64,000 nt of DNA, from assembly GCA_019636275.1 (NCBI GenBank), contig JAHBXY010000001.1:1-64000 (forward strand). Direction: 5' to 3'. The stretch's first letter is position 1, and every line of letters starts with the position of its first letter. This DNA comes from Planctomycetota bacterium (GTDB lineage: Bacteria > Planctomycetota > J058). The translations under genes were made by a program, and so were the position numbers. A model generated the notes under the pieces. That model saw only the letters and a program-made list of their open reading frames with translations, searched no databases and was not told the origin of the DNA. Positions 47,518 to 55,641 of this stretch are shown here, piece after piece.

Positions 47518-47568
47518 CGTGTCGTTCCCGCTGTGCGACTGGCTGCTCGGGACGACGCTGCCGCCGGC
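47518..47568 (+). repeat. attR core (51-bp direct repeat with attL)
   Basis: Identical to 2192-2242; base 47517 differs from 2191 and 47569 from 2243. An AT-richer stretch lies just upstream (47490-47512), as is common near attP cores. Confidence 0.95.
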
Positions 47569-47617
47569 GTCGGCTGGCGCGCCGTCCCGTGACGCGGCCG
47601 TCGAGGCCCGCCCGTAG
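47519..47617 (+). pseudogene. Displaced 3' end of the hydroxylase gene
   Basis: Reading GTG TCG TTC ... gives VSFPLCDWLLGTTLPPASAGAP and ends at TAG 47615-47617. Joined to 1602-2242 it restores a 229-residue protein with intact frame, which defines the original attB gene. The fragment has no function of its own. Its TAG shares a base with the GTG of the next gene, showing that the two genes were translationally coupled before integration. Confidence 0.9.
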
Positions 47618-48090
47618 TGCGCGTCCAGGCGCGGCTCGCCGACGACGGGGGGTCCGTGTGCCCGCTGTGCCGGACCGCGCTCGTGGACGAGGTCCTGCCC
47701 AGCGAGGCCTGCCAGGCCTGCGGGGTCCGCTACCACGAGGACTGCGCGAGGGAGCTGGGCGGCTGCGCGACCCCCGGGTGCCCCCGCCAGGGCGAGCAGC
47801 CCGGGGCCGACGAGGCCGCCGAGCGCGAGCGCCGCCGGGCGGCGCTCTGCGCGACGCACGAGGAGCGCCTGCGCCGGTTCCGGGCCGCCCGCCAGGACGA
47901 CCGTCGGCGTCGCCGGATCACCGACGTCGGGCTGCTCTTCCAGCTCGCGGCCCTGGGCGGGGCCGGCTGGGCGCTCTGGCACCTCCTGCTCGTCGCCAGG
48001 GGCCAACCCGAGCACGCCTTCGCCGCGCTGGGGGGCCTCCTGCTCGCAGGCGTCCTGCTCGTCGCCGGGCGCGTCCTCGACCGGGGCTGA
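47617..48090 (+). CDS. RING-like zinc protein with C-terminal membrane helices
   Basis: 157 residues. The N-terminal cross-brace pattern CPLC ... CQACGVRYHEDCARELGGC ... CPRQ matches prokaryotic RING-finger-like domains. A basic helix follows (ERERRRAALCATHEERLRR), then two hydrophobic segments near residues 103-120 and 128-150. It may be a membrane-tethered adaptor or zinc protein; ubiquitin-like function is not implied. The GTG start overlaps the former hydroxylase stop, so it originally belonged to a two-gene unit now separated from its promoter by the prophage. Confidence 0.7.
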   Translation: MRVQARLADDGGSVCPLCRTALVDEVLPSEACQACGVRYHEDCARELGGCATPGCPRQGEQPGADEAAERERRRAALCATHEERLRRFRAARQDDRRRRRITDVGLLFQLAALGGAGWALWHLLLVARGQPEHAFAALGGLLLAGVLLVAGRVLDRG

Positions 48091-48097
48091 ACGCCGC

Positions 48098-48316
48098 CTA
48101 CGGCTGCGCGGGGTCCTTCTTGGCGGGGTCCGGCTTGGCCGGCGGGGGCGGCGAGTCGACGTCGGTGATGTCGGTCATGCCGCGCTTGAACTCGGTGACG
48201 CTGCGGCCGAGCCCGCGCATGACCTCCGGCAGGCGGCGGCCGAAGATCAGGAGCGCGATGATCAGGATGATCAGGAGCTCCCAGGTCCCGAGGCCGCCGA
48301 TGAACGCGAGCTGCAT
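48098..48316 (-). CDS. tatA: TatA/E-type twin-arginine translocase subunit
   Basis: 72 residues from ATG 48316, preceded by GAGGTGA. It has the TatA layout: a short N-terminus, one transmembrane helix (GTWELLIILIIALLIFG), the FGRRLPEVMRGLG hinge and amphipathic helix, and a Pro/Lys-rich tail. It multimerises to help export folded proteins. No tatC is seen nearby. Confident to family; A versus B/E not decidable. Confidence 0.85.
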   Translation of the reverse strand: MQLAFIGGLGTWELLIILIIALLIFGRRLPEVMRGLGRSVTEFKRGMTDITDVDSPPPPAKPDPAKKDPAQP

Positions 48317-48383
48317 GGTCGTCACCTCGACCCGGCCATGATATGCGGCCGGGGGCGGGATGGGCAAAGCGCGGTGAGCGCGC

Positions 48384-49088
48384 TCAGTCGGTCTCGATCT
48401 TCTCCTTGGGGTGCGGGTAGTAGAGCTTGGCCACCTTGTTGGCCACGGCCCGCATGAGCCCCTCCTGCACCTGGTCCTCGGGGAGGAAGATGTCGCCGCC
48501 CGGGTGCATGAAGTCGGACGGGTAGCGCGCCTCGATCACCCGCTCGGCCTTGGCGACGAAGCGGCCGCCGCGGTCCCAGTCGAGCGGCCCGATCCCGGCC
48601 GCCTCGCGCGCCCGGCGCTGCTCGTCGGCCCGACGGCGCTCCTTCTCCTCCTCCTCGGGCGTGCGGCGTTCGACCTGGAACAGGCGCACCTTCACCCGGG
48701 CGGTGCCCTGAACCATGTTGATGTTCTTCGGGTCGCGCAGCTCGAGGCGCTCGAAGTCGCACAGGAGCACGTAGTCGGCCTTGCACAGGGCGGCCACGTC
48801 GCGCGGCGAGAGCTTCGTCACGTCCTCGGCCAGGTACAGGCCCAGCACGTCCTCGTAGGCCCGCACGCCGAAGTCCGCCTCGCGCGAGAGGACCTCCGTC
48901 GTCAGCCTGGCCGCGTCGTGCCCGCGCGGGTTCGAGTCCCAGCGGTCCGGGAAGTCGGGGTCCTTGAAGGGCATGACGACGAGGAACTCGTCGCCCTCGA
49001 TCTCGTGGACGGGGTCCACGATCTCCATGCCGGGGCAGCCGGTCAGGGTGGCGGCGAAGAACGCCGCCGCGAGCAGGTTCCGCTTCAT
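48384..49088 (-). CDS. Secreted lipoprotein of unknown function
   Basis: 234 residues. Type II signal with lipobox LTGC (Cys 18). Mature protein is mixed alpha/beta with DVAALCKADYVLLCDFERLELRD and a charged helix (RRTPEEEEKERRRADEQRRAREAAG) and ends YYPHPKEKIETD. It resembles periplasmic lipoproteins of Planctomycetota-like genomes that lack named families. ATG 49088; isolated on its strand with a promoter presumably near 49090-49180. Confidence 0.6.
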   Translation of the reverse strand: MKRNLLAAAFFAATLTGCPGMEIVDPVHEIEGDEFLVVMPFKDPDFPDRWDSNPRGHDAARLTTEVLSREADFGVRAYEDVLGLYLAEDVTKLSPRDVAALCKADYVLLCDFERLELRDPKNINMVQGTARVKVRLFQVERRTPEEEEKERRRADEQRRAREAAGIGPLDWDRGGRFVAKAERVIEARYPSDFMHPGGDIFLPEDQVQEGLMRAVANKVAKLYYPHPKEKIETD

Positions 49089-49181
49089 GGGGCACCGTTA
49101 TATGCCCTCGGCGGTCACTGGGGAGTCACCCGTTCGTGACCGGCAGGGGCCGGCCCACATGCGGCGCAAGAACTTAGACCG

Positions 49182-49724
49182 TCAGGCCGCGCGGAGCAGC
49201 AGGCGCACGACGAAGCGCTCGAACCGACGAGCGACCACCTCGCGCAGGGTCGGGCGCGGCCACGGCGGCGAGGCCGGGGACCAGGGCTCGTCGTCCGCTG
49301 CCGCGCGCGCCGGCGCGTCGACGACGACCGGCGCGTCGACGACGACCGGCGCGTCGACGACGACCGGCGCGTCGACGACGACCGGCGCGTCGACGACGAC
49401 CGGCGCGTCGACCACCGGCGCGTCGACCACCGGCGCCTCGACGACCACCGGCGCCTCGACGACCGGCGCCGACTTGCGGCGCGAGCGCGTGCGACGCTCG
49501 CGCGGCTCCTCGGCGGGCTTCTTCTTCGTCCGCGTCGTCGCGCGCCGGCGCGGGGCCGGGGCCTCGGCGACCTCGGCGGTCACGTCGGCGATGACGTCGG
49601 CGGTCACGTCGACGGCGACGTCAGTCGCCGGCGCGCGGCTGGGGACGAGGAACTCGAGGTCGCCGCGCGGGCCGCGGGCGAAGGCGCGCTGGAGCTGCCC
49701 CTGGTCAAGCCGCCTGCTGGACAT
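49182..49724 (-). CDS. Low-complexity VVVDAP-repeat protein coupled to a ParA ATPase
   Basis: 180 residues. N-terminal basic segment, a Lys/Arg-rich linker (RRRATTRTKKKPAEEPRERR) and then repeats VVVDAP (five identical 18-bp units at DNA level, plus shortened ones), closing with an amphipathic C-terminal helix (REVVARRFERFVVRLLLR). ATG 49724 has GGAGGAGG upstream and overlaps the ParA gene by 20 bp, suggesting a functional pair. The repeat may be an extended spacer between a DNA- or ParA-binding end and a membrane-seeking helix. No known family. Confidence 0.6.
   Translation of the reverse strand: MSSRRLDQGQLQRAFARGPRGDLEFLVPSRAPATDVAVDVTADVIADVTAEVAEAPAPRRRATTRTKKKPAEEPRERRTRSRRKSAPVVEAPVVVEAPVVDAPVVDAPVVVDAPVVVDAPVVVDAPVVVDAPVVVDAPARAAADDEPWSPASPPWPRPTLREVVARRFERFVVRLLLRAA
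49312..49464. repeat. Tandem 18-bp and 15-bp repeats coding VVVDAP/VVDAP
   Basis: Five perfect copies of GGCGCGTCGACGACGACC (plus strand, 49312-49401) are followed by two 15-bp, one 18-bp and one 15-bp variants. Unit lengths are all multiples of three so the frame is kept. Such arrays change copy number easily. Confidence 0.9.
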
Positions 49725-50514
49725 GCGCCGCCTCCTCCCGCTCGAGCAGCGCCGCGAGGTCGCGCGCGAGGGCCCGGTAGGCCTCCGACGCGCGCGCCGT
49801 CGGCGCGTAGATCGTGACCGGCAGCCCGCGCGCCTGCGCCTCGCGCACGCGCGTGTCGACGCCGACGGCGACCGGGCTGACGTCGTCGCCGAACTCGCGC
49901 CGCAGCTCGCCCAGGACCTGCTTGCAGATCCCGTTGCGCTGGTCGTAGAGCGTGGGCACGAGGCGGACCGTCAGGCCGGGGTTCCTCCGCTCGCGCACGA
50001 GGTCTACCAGGTCGAGGAGCTTGACCACGCCGCGCGCCGAGAAGAACTCGCACTGCACGGGCACGACGACCACGTCGGCGGCCACCAGGGCGTTGATCGT
50101 CAGGGCGCCGAGCGACGGCGGGCAGTCGATCAGGGCCACGTCGAACCCCGGCGCGGCCGTGGCGAGCCGCCGCTCGAGGACCTCGTCGAAGCCGACCTGC
50201 CCCAGGAGCTCGGCCTCGGCCTGCGCCAGGCGCGGCCCGGCCGGCACGACCGCCAGCCGCTCGAGCCCGCGCGTCGCCGCCGCCAGGGCCGCCTGCGCCA
50301 GGCCGACGCCGCGGCCGGCCAGCACCTCGTAGGTGGACGGCTGGCCCGGGTCGGGGTCGAGCCCGAAGCCGATCGCCAGGTTCGCCTGCGGGTCGAGGTC
50401 GACGGCCAGGACCCGCCGGCCGTCCTGGGCGAAGGCCGCCGCCAGCGACTGACAGGTCGTGGTCTTGGCCACGCCCCCCTTCTGGTTGGCCACGGCGATG
50501 ACGCGCACGCTCAC
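49705..50514 (-). CDS. ParA-family P-loop ATPase
   Basis: 269 residues. Deviant Walker A ANQKGGVAKTTT near the N-terminus (the first Lys is the signature of ParA/MinD), Walker A' AVDLDPQANLA and Walker B VALIDCPPSLG are visible. It binds ATP and DNA non-specifically and positions cargo such as chromosomes, plasmids or protein assemblies. No ParB with a recognised helix-turn-helix is adjacent; the downstream repeat protein may be the adaptor. GTG 50514. Confidence 0.85.
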   Translation of the reverse strand: MSVRVIAVANQKGGVAKTTTCQSLAAAFAQDGRRVLAVDLDPQANLAIGFGLDPDPGQPSTYEVLAGRGVGLAQAALAAATRGLERLAVVPAGPRLAQAEAELLGQVGFDEVLERRLATAAPGFDVALIDCPPSLGALTINALVAADVVVVPVQCEFFSARGVVKLLDLVDLVRERRNPGLTVRLVPTLYDQRNGICKQVLGELRREFGDDVSPVAVGVDTRVREAQARGLPVTIYAPTARASEAYRALARDLAALLEREEAAHVQQAA

Positions 50515-50600
50515 CCTCCTGACGACGTCCTATCGGCAGGGGGTGGGTCCGGTCTGGAGGCGCGATCAGGCGGGTCGGGTTGCCCGTCACAGGCTTGGAC

Positions 50601-50685
50601 CACGCGCACCCCGCCCGCTCGGGGCGTGCGCACGGGTCCTGCCCCGGCGCGGTCACGGTCGCCCCGCGCGGGCGGGGTGCGCGTG
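50601..50685 (-). terminator. Long perfect inverted repeat after the beta-barrel gene
   Basis: CACGCGCACCCCGCCCGC (50601-50618) is exactly complementary to 50668-50685, an 18-bp stem with a 49-base loop containing smaller complementary pieces. It lies between the beta-barrel gene and the ParA gene, both leftward, so it may separate the two transcripts. A recombination or binding site is also possible because the loop is long. Confidence 0.6.
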
Positions 50686-50710
50686 ACCGGCGCATCCTCG
50701 GAGAAGGCGG

Positions 50711-51607
50711 TTAGCCGAAGCGCACGATGATCGACAGCGTCGCGCCCAGGTACTCGAGGTCGAGGTCGAAGCTGTCCTTGGCGTCGCGCCGGTCCTTCGA
50801 GCGGATGTCGTACTCCAGGTAGCGCCCGCCGAGCCGCACGCCCAGGAACGGGATCGGGTAGGCCGTCACGCCGAAGTCGATCGAGATCGTGCTCCCCTGG
50901 ATCTGGTCGTAGGTGAAGTAGGACCCCGTGACCTTGAGGTCGACCTCGAACCACTTTCGCAGGCCGGCCCGCACCTCGAAGCCGAGCTCCGGATAGGGGA
51001 TCAGCGCCGCGTCGTCGTACTTGAGCGGCGTCTTGATGTCGGAGGTGTCGCCCTTGAGCCCGAGCGTCTTCACCTCCCAGTCGACCGCCAGGACGCGCGC
51101 GGCCACGACCGGCGAGAGGCGCACCCAGCGGTTGTTGATGATGTTGATCTTGAAGTCGATCCCCACGTGGAACTGGCGGAAGCGCGACTCGACCGGCGTC
51201 GACGCCGTGAACTGCGCGCCGCCGAAGTTGATCGTGCGCGAGAGCGTGGCCTTGCCCTCGTACTCGTAGGGCGCGACCGCCCAGAGGGACACCGACGACC
51301 AGCGGGTGTCGAAGAACAGCTCGCCCTCGAGGATCCCGTTCTGGAACATGTAGTCCGACTGGACCGTCTGGCGGACGCCGAGGTCGTCGCGGATGTCGAG
51401 GCTCGAGCCGAGGAGGCCCAGCGGCTGGCCGACGCTCGTGCCGGCGACCTTGGCGCGCAGGTTCATCTCGGGCCGGTAGAAGATCCCCAGCCGGGCGCCG
51501 ATCCAGCTCGTGTCGAAGTCGTCGGCCTCGTCGGCCCGCGCCGGGGCGGCGGCCAGCGAGGCGAGCAGCGCGAGGCCGATGATCACGCGGCGAGGCGACC
51601 TGAGCAT
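50711..51607 (-). CDS. Outer-membrane beta-barrel protein
   Basis: 298 residues. Signal peptide (RVIIGLALLASLAAAPARA) with a cleavage after ARA, then amphipathic beta strands and a C-terminal LSIIVRFG ending in Phe/Gly, close to the outer-membrane sorting signal. Probably a barrel of 10-14 strands acting as a porin or structural protein. Conserved family unknown. It is divergent from the glycosyltransferase gene across a 75-bp shared promoter region. Confidence 0.7.
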   Translation of the reverse strand: MLRSPRRVIIGLALLASLAAAPARADEADDFDTSWIGARLGIFYRPEMNLRAKVAGTSVGQPLGLLGSSLDIRDDLGVRQTVQSDYMFQNGILEGELFFDTRWSSVSLWAVAPYEYEGKATLSRTINFGGAQFTASTPVESRFRQFHVGIDFKINIINNRWVRLSPVVAARVLAVDWEVKTLGLKGDTSDIKTPLKYDDAALIPYPELGFEVRAGLRKWFEVDLKVTGSYFTYDQIQGSTISIDFGVTAYPIPFLGVRLGGRYLEYDIRSKDRRDAKDSFDLDLEYLGATLSIIVRFG

Positions 51608-51681
51608 GCTTCCCCCCTGGCGGGGAGTCTACGCGAGGGGGGCGACACGGTTCCAGCGCGCAGGCGGTATCGTCGCGCCCC

Positions 51682-52857
51682 GTGACCGAGGCGCCCGCCC
51701 CCACGGCTCCGCCCTCCCGCGCCCGCCGGGCCGCCCCCTGGCTGGTCGGGGCGGCGCTGCTCGTCCTCGGCGTGGACGCCGTCTACCGCGCCGGGCTGGG
51801 TCCCAAGGAGCGCACCGACCTGCCCGTCTACCTGGCCGCCTCGCGCCGCCTGCTCGACGGACGCGACCCGCTCGGGGCGACGAGCGCCAGGGGCTGGCCC
51901 TACTACTACCCGCCCACCCTGGCCGCGGCGCTCGTCCCGCTCACGCCGCTGCCGCTGCCGCTGGCCGCGGCGGCCTGGTTCGCCGTCGGCGCGGCGGCGC
52001 TGGTCCTCGGCGCGGCCGCGGCCCGGCGGGCGATCGACGATGCGCCGTGGGACCGCTGGGACGCCCTGGCCGCGGCTCTGATCGCGCTCCCCGCCGCGAG
52101 CGGCCTCCTGCGCGGGCAGGTGGGACCCTTGCTCCTGGCCCTGTGCGCCGGCGGCGCGCTGGCCCTGGCGCGCGGGCGCGAGGGGCTCGCCGGCGCGCTC
52201 CTGGCCCTGGCGACGGCGATCAAGGTCGTGCCGGGGGCCCTGCTCCTGGCCCTGCCGCTGGCGCGCCGCTGGCGCGCCACGGCGGCGGCCGCCGTCGGGC
52301 TGATCGTGTGCCTGCTCCTCGTCCCGGCGCCCTTCCTGGGCCTGGGCGGCGCCGCGCGCGCGTGCCTCGGCGCCGGAGGGGTCGTGCTCGGCCTGACGGC
52401 CGATCCGGGCCGCATCGACGTCCCGGACGGGCCGCGCGACCCGCACATCCCGACGAACCAGTCGCTCGCCTCGCAGGCGATCCGCCGCCTGCCCCCGGCG
52501 GGCGGCGCCGCCGCCGTCGCCGTGCTCGGCCTGGCGACCCTGGCGCCCGGCCTCGTCCTGGCCGCGCGCGGCCGCCAGACCGAGGGCCTGGCGCTGCTCC
52601 TCGCGGCCCCGCTCCTGGCCGCCCCGGTGGCCTGGCACCACCACCACGTCGTCCTCTTGCCGGCGCTCCTCCTCGTGGCGCGCGACGGGCGCGCGGGCGA
52701 CCGGTGGGCGCGCGGGGCGCTCGCGGCGTTCGCCGCGCTCTCGCTCCTGCACTTCGCCGTCACGCCGCTGCGGCCGCTGGGGCTCCTCGGCTGGGGGACG
52801 CTCGCCGTCGTCGCGGCCCTTGTTCGTGGCGCCTGGGGGACGAGGGTCAGCCTCTAG
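51682..52857 (+). CDS. GT-C type membrane glycosyltransferase (GT87/DUF2029-like)
   Basis: 391 residues with about ten hydrophobic segments. The periplasmic loop after the first helix has the DUF2029 pattern (ERTDLPVYLAASRRLLDGRDPL ... GWPYYYPPTL), and GLLRGQVGPLLLAL and AIKVVPGALLL match later conserved blocks. Such enzymes transfer mannose or related sugars from polyprenyl-phosphate to glycolipids or polymers. The stop overlaps the CTAG repeat. Substrate not predictable. Confidence 0.75.
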   Translation: MTEAPAPTAPPSRARRAAPWLVGAALLVLGVDAVYRAGLGPKERTDLPVYLAASRRLLDGRDPLGATSARGWPYYYPPTLAAALVPLTPLPLPLAAAAWFAVGAAALVLGAAAARRAIDDAPWDRWDALAAALIALPAASGLLRGQVGPLLLALCAGGALALARGREGLAGALLALATAIKVVPGALLLALPLARRWRATAAAAVGLIVCLLLVPAPFLGLGGAARACLGAGGVVLGLTADPGRIDVPDGPRDPHIPTNQSLASQAIRRLPPAGGAAAVAVLGLATLAPGLVLAARGRQTEGLALLLAAPLLAAPVAWHHHHVVLLPALLLVARDGRAGDRWARGALAAFAALSLLHFAVTPLRPLGLLGWGTLAVVAALVRGAWGTRVSL

Positions 52858-52881
52858 CTAGCTAGCTTGCTAGCTAGCTAG
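52854..52881. repeat. CTAG tandem run forming a 13-bp palindrome
   Basis: Two 13-bp arms made of CTAG units flank a central TT. CTAG is a rare tetramer in most bacteria and easily forms alternative structures. It overlaps the stop codon of the glycosyltransferase gene and may terminate transcription. Confidence 0.75.
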
Positions 52882-52930
52882 GGTCTGTCCTCAAACGCGC
52901 TAACTCGTCTCCGACACCCTCGAACCCACG

Positions 52931-53077
52931 GGTGGAATGGAACCACCAGCGAGGCGAGGGCGCGGAGGCCGAGGCGAGGGGGGAGCGCGCGCGATATCGA
53001 TCGCCGGATCCTATCGGCCGCGCGCGCCCCCCCTCGCCCGGCATCCGCGGCCGCAGCCGTCGATCACACTAGTCGCC
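52931..53077 (-). repeat. Repeated intergenic element, copy B
   Basis: Reverse complement matches copy A at 1175-1371 from the final GAC-TAG of the adjacent gene to GTGGTTCCATTCC, lacking about 50 bp. Copy B ends in the last codon of the leftward gene at 53069-54325, as copy A does for the TPR-like gene. Confidence 0.8.
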
Positions 53078-54325
53078 GAGGCCGCGCAGGGCGCCCACGA
53101 CCCCCGGCGTCCGCGCCGGCGGCGCGGCCGCAGCCGGGGCGGCAGGCGGGGGGGCCAGGCGGGTCGTGACCTCGAGCCGGCCCGGGTGGACGGTGATCGC
53201 CTCGAGGTCGAAGCCGGGGCGCACGACGACGTCGCCCGCCCAGCCCGGCCGCAGATCGATGATGCGCACCTCCGGCTGGCCCGGCACGCTCGAGATCCGC
53301 GCGTGGGTCTCCCCGCGCTCGTAGGCGGCGGCCACCGCGCGCGCCGCCTGGTCGAGGCGGTCGTAGCACTTGTCCATGAGCCAGCGCCGCAGGCCCGCGC
53401 CGGCGCGCCCGCGCAGGAACCCGTCCATGCGCTCGCCGCCGATCTTCACGTCCTCGAGCACGAGGCGCAGCCGCTGCGGGCCGACGACCTCGAGGCGCAG
53501 CACCGCCTCGTACTTCGTGGCCGGCAGCCACGGCAGGTCGGCGGTCGAGCTGAGCGTGAGCCGGCCCGGGTGCTTGCGGCCGACGTCGAGCCACGCGTCA
53601 TTCGAGAGCACGTCGCGCAGCCCGTGGTTGGCGGGGTCGCTCCTCAGCTTGCGCAGGCCGTCGTTCACGTCGGCCGCCGTCAGGGGCAGCGTCAGCCGCT
53701 CGCGGTCGGTGCGGCCGCGCAGGGTCAGCGCGCCGGGGCGCAGGGCGAGCCCGGTGACCTGGATCCCGTCGAGCGGGCCGGCGCTGGCGAGGTCGATCAC
53801 GACCCGGTCCGGGGCGCCGCGGGCGCCGCGCTCGAAGCGCGCGGCGACGTCGTCGCCGGCCGCGTTCATCTCGTCGACGAGCCGCCGCAGGTTGCTCGAC
53901 AGCCCGGTCATGTCGGCCCAGTCGCGCCCGCGCCAGCGCTCGCGGCCGCCGACGGCGCGCAGCTCGATGACGTTGGGCGCCGCCACGCGCGGCTCGAACT
54001 CGAAGCTCATGTCGACGTAGGTGCTGTCGATGATCAGCGAGATGCTGACCGTGGACTCGAGGATCAGGCGGTCCTCACCGAAGCGCACGCGGGGCCGGCC
54101 CGCGCGCGCCAGGGCCCGCTCGAGGCGCCGCCAGGCCTCGCCGAGCGACTCCGCCGGCGGCGGCTCGGGGGCGGTGCGGGCCGCCGCGCTCGCCGCGGCG
54201 TGGTGCCGCGCGAGCGCCTCGTTGGCGGCGTCCTGCGGGACGTCGACCTCGAAGTCCCGCCACTCCTGGGCCTGGAGCGGCCCGCAGGCGAGGAGCAGCG
54301 CGACGATGATGATGTTCCGGTGCAT
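53069..54325 (-). CDS. Secreted protein of unknown function
   Basis: 418 residues. Signal peptide (MHRNIIIVALLLACGPLQAQ). The mature part has a helical first quarter and beta-rich remainder (VDMSFEFEPRVAAPNVIELRAV, LRLEVVGPQRLRLVLEDVKI), ending in an Ala/Pro-rich tail, faintly like lipid-binding BPI-type folds, not proven. Divergent from the 54484 gene. The terminal GLGD-stop lies in the repeated element. Confidence 0.6.
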   Translation of the reverse strand: MHRNIIIVALLLACGPLQAQEWRDFEVDVPQDAANEALARHHAAASAAARTAPEPPPAESLGEAWRRLERALARAGRPRVRFGEDRLILESTVSISLIIDSTYVDMSFEFEPRVAAPNVIELRAVGGRERWRGRDWADMTGLSSNLRRLVDEMNAAGDDVAARFERGARGAPDRVVIDLASAGPLDGIQVTGLALRPGALTLRGRTDRERLTLPLTAADVNDGLRKLRSDPANHGLRDVLSNDAWLDVGRKHPGRLTLSSTADLPWLPATKYEAVLRLEVVGPQRLRLVLEDVKIGGERMDGFLRGRAGAGLRRWLMDKCYDRLDQAARAVAAAYERGETHARISSVPGQPEVRIIDLRPGWAGDVVVRPGFDLEAITVHPGRLEVTTRLAPPPAAPAAAAPPARTPGVVGALRGLGD

Positions 54326-54483
54326 GGCGCGGTGATTTGCAAATGGCTGCCCGCGCCGTAACCTCTTCGCCCTGGGGCTCCCGCCGCTGTGGGTGAAACC
54401 AAAACGAGACGAACGGACCGGGGGTGGACGGGGTTCCGCAAGGCGGTTTCACGAGGGGATTCCACCCACTAGGATTGCGGTCC

Positions 54484-55635
54484 ATGGCCGACCTCTACCG
54501 CCAGGCTTCCGACGCCGACCTGCGCTTCGCTCGCAAGCCGCTCGACGACATCGACCCCCAGCGCATCGCGGCCTTCAAGGCGCGTCATCGGTCGATCTCG
54601 AAGGTCTACGACAAGGCCATCGACGACGCGTTCCGCGCGACCCGCACCTCGCGGGACCGCCACAGCACGGCCCAGAGCCGGGCCCTGGAGGCGGAGAAGA
54701 CGCGCAAGCTCGGGCAGCTGCGCGAAGAGTTCGAGGCGATGTTCGAGCCCACGCTCCTCACGCAGGCGAAGAAGGCCTGGGAGGAGATCTCGAACTCGAC
54801 CGCCTACAAGGTCACGAGCGTCGGCCACGAGATCGGCGGCTACGCGCGCGACGCCGCCCTCCTGGCCACCGGCACGGCGACCATGGGCCTGCAGGTGGCG
54901 GCGGGCGGCCTGCTGCTGACCAACCCCTTCACGGCCAGCCTGGTGCTGCTCAACGAGCTCGACAAGTGGATCGGGCGGGCGATCGGCTGGGTGCAGAAGG
55001 CCAAGAAGCAGTGGGATGCCGACACTGGCCGCATCTCGAAGCGCATCGCCGAGCGCCTGGCCAAGTCGTACGGCGACAGCAAGATCGACACGGCGCGCGG
55101 CGGCGGCATGTTCTCCGCGGGCGCCAACGCCAGCACGATCCAGCGCCAGAAGCTGGAGAAGCTCCTCTACCACCGGGTCCTGGGCGTGCGGGAGGAGACG
55201 GTCAAGTACAAGATCAAGGAGTGCGAGGTCACGGCCGAGGCGCAGAAGCTGCTCGAGCAGAAGAAGCAGATCGAGGCGCAGGTGCACGCGATCGACGGCC
55301 AGCTCGCCTCCCTCCAGCGCGAGGTGGCCAACCTCCCGCCCGGCGCCTACCTGGTCGTGGGCGGCAAGAAGACCGACGTGAAGCAGCACCACGCCGGGCT
55401 GAAGAAGAAGTCGGACGAGCTGGTGAAGAAGTGCCTCGAGCTCTCGCAGCAGATCATGGCGCTGCTCAACGAGGTGACCGACAACTGCAGCCGCCTGGTC
55501 AACAAGGCGCAGGTCGACGTCGACCGCATGGTCGCCGAGGTCGTGCGCTCGTTCGCCGTGACCGAGGCCAAGGGCAAGTTCACGGGCGCGCACACGCACG
55601 GCGCCTGGCTGCGGACCATCCGCGGCGCGTTCTGA
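54484..55635 (+). CDS. Coiled-coil protein with a hydrophobic central segment
   Basis: 383 residues from ATG 54484. Long charged helices (FKARHRSISKVYDKAIDDAF, KLLEQKKQIEAQVHAIDGQL) surround an Ala/Gly-rich hydrophobic patch (ALLATGTATMGLQVAAGGLLLTNPFTASL) that could cross or contact a membrane. No catalytic motif. The layout resembles dynamin-associated or membrane-remodelling helical proteins only superficially. Function unknown. Confidence 0.6.
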   Translation: MADLYRQASDADLRFARKPLDDIDPQRIAAFKARHRSISKVYDKAIDDAFRATRTSRDRHSTAQSRALEAEKTRKLGQLREEFEAMFEPTLLTQAKKAWEEISNSTAYKVTSVGHEIGGYARDAALLATGTATMGLQVAAGGLLLTNPFTASLVLLNELDKWIGRAIGWVQKAKKQWDADTGRISKRIAERLAKSYGDSKIDTARGGGMFSAGANASTIQRQKLEKLLYHRVLGVREETVKYKIKECEVTAEAQKLLEQKKQIEAQVHAIDGQLASLQREVANLPPGAYLVVGGKKTDVKQHHAGLKKKSDELVKKCLELSQQIMALLNEVTDNCSRLVNKAQVDVDRMVAEVVRSFAVTEAKGKFTGAHTHGAWLRTIRGAF

Positions 55636-55641
55636 CGCGGG

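Larger units (their letters stand above)
2192..47568. mobile_element. Integrated temperate tailed phage (lambda-like head, long tail), about 45.3 kb
   Basis: A perfect 51-bp direct repeat bounds the element. A tyrosine integrase gene lies just inside the right end and an excisionase-like gene just inside the left end, so they flank attP in the circle. Inside are replication and recombination genes, a repressor, both terminase subunits, portal, protease/scaffold, decoration protein, capsid, major tail protein, frameshifted tail chaperones and tape measure. Most genes overlap by a 4-base ATGA or GTGA, typical of phage operons. A classical glycan-cleaving endolysin was not recognised. Three lesions (see the pseudogenes and the 7.95 kb frameshift) raise the possibility that it is defective. 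Confidence 0.95.

Noticed and set aside
49312..49464. Regular short repeats resembling a CRISPR-like or VNTR array
   Set aside because: Units are contiguous without spacers and remain in frame within a coding sequence, so they are a protein repeat.
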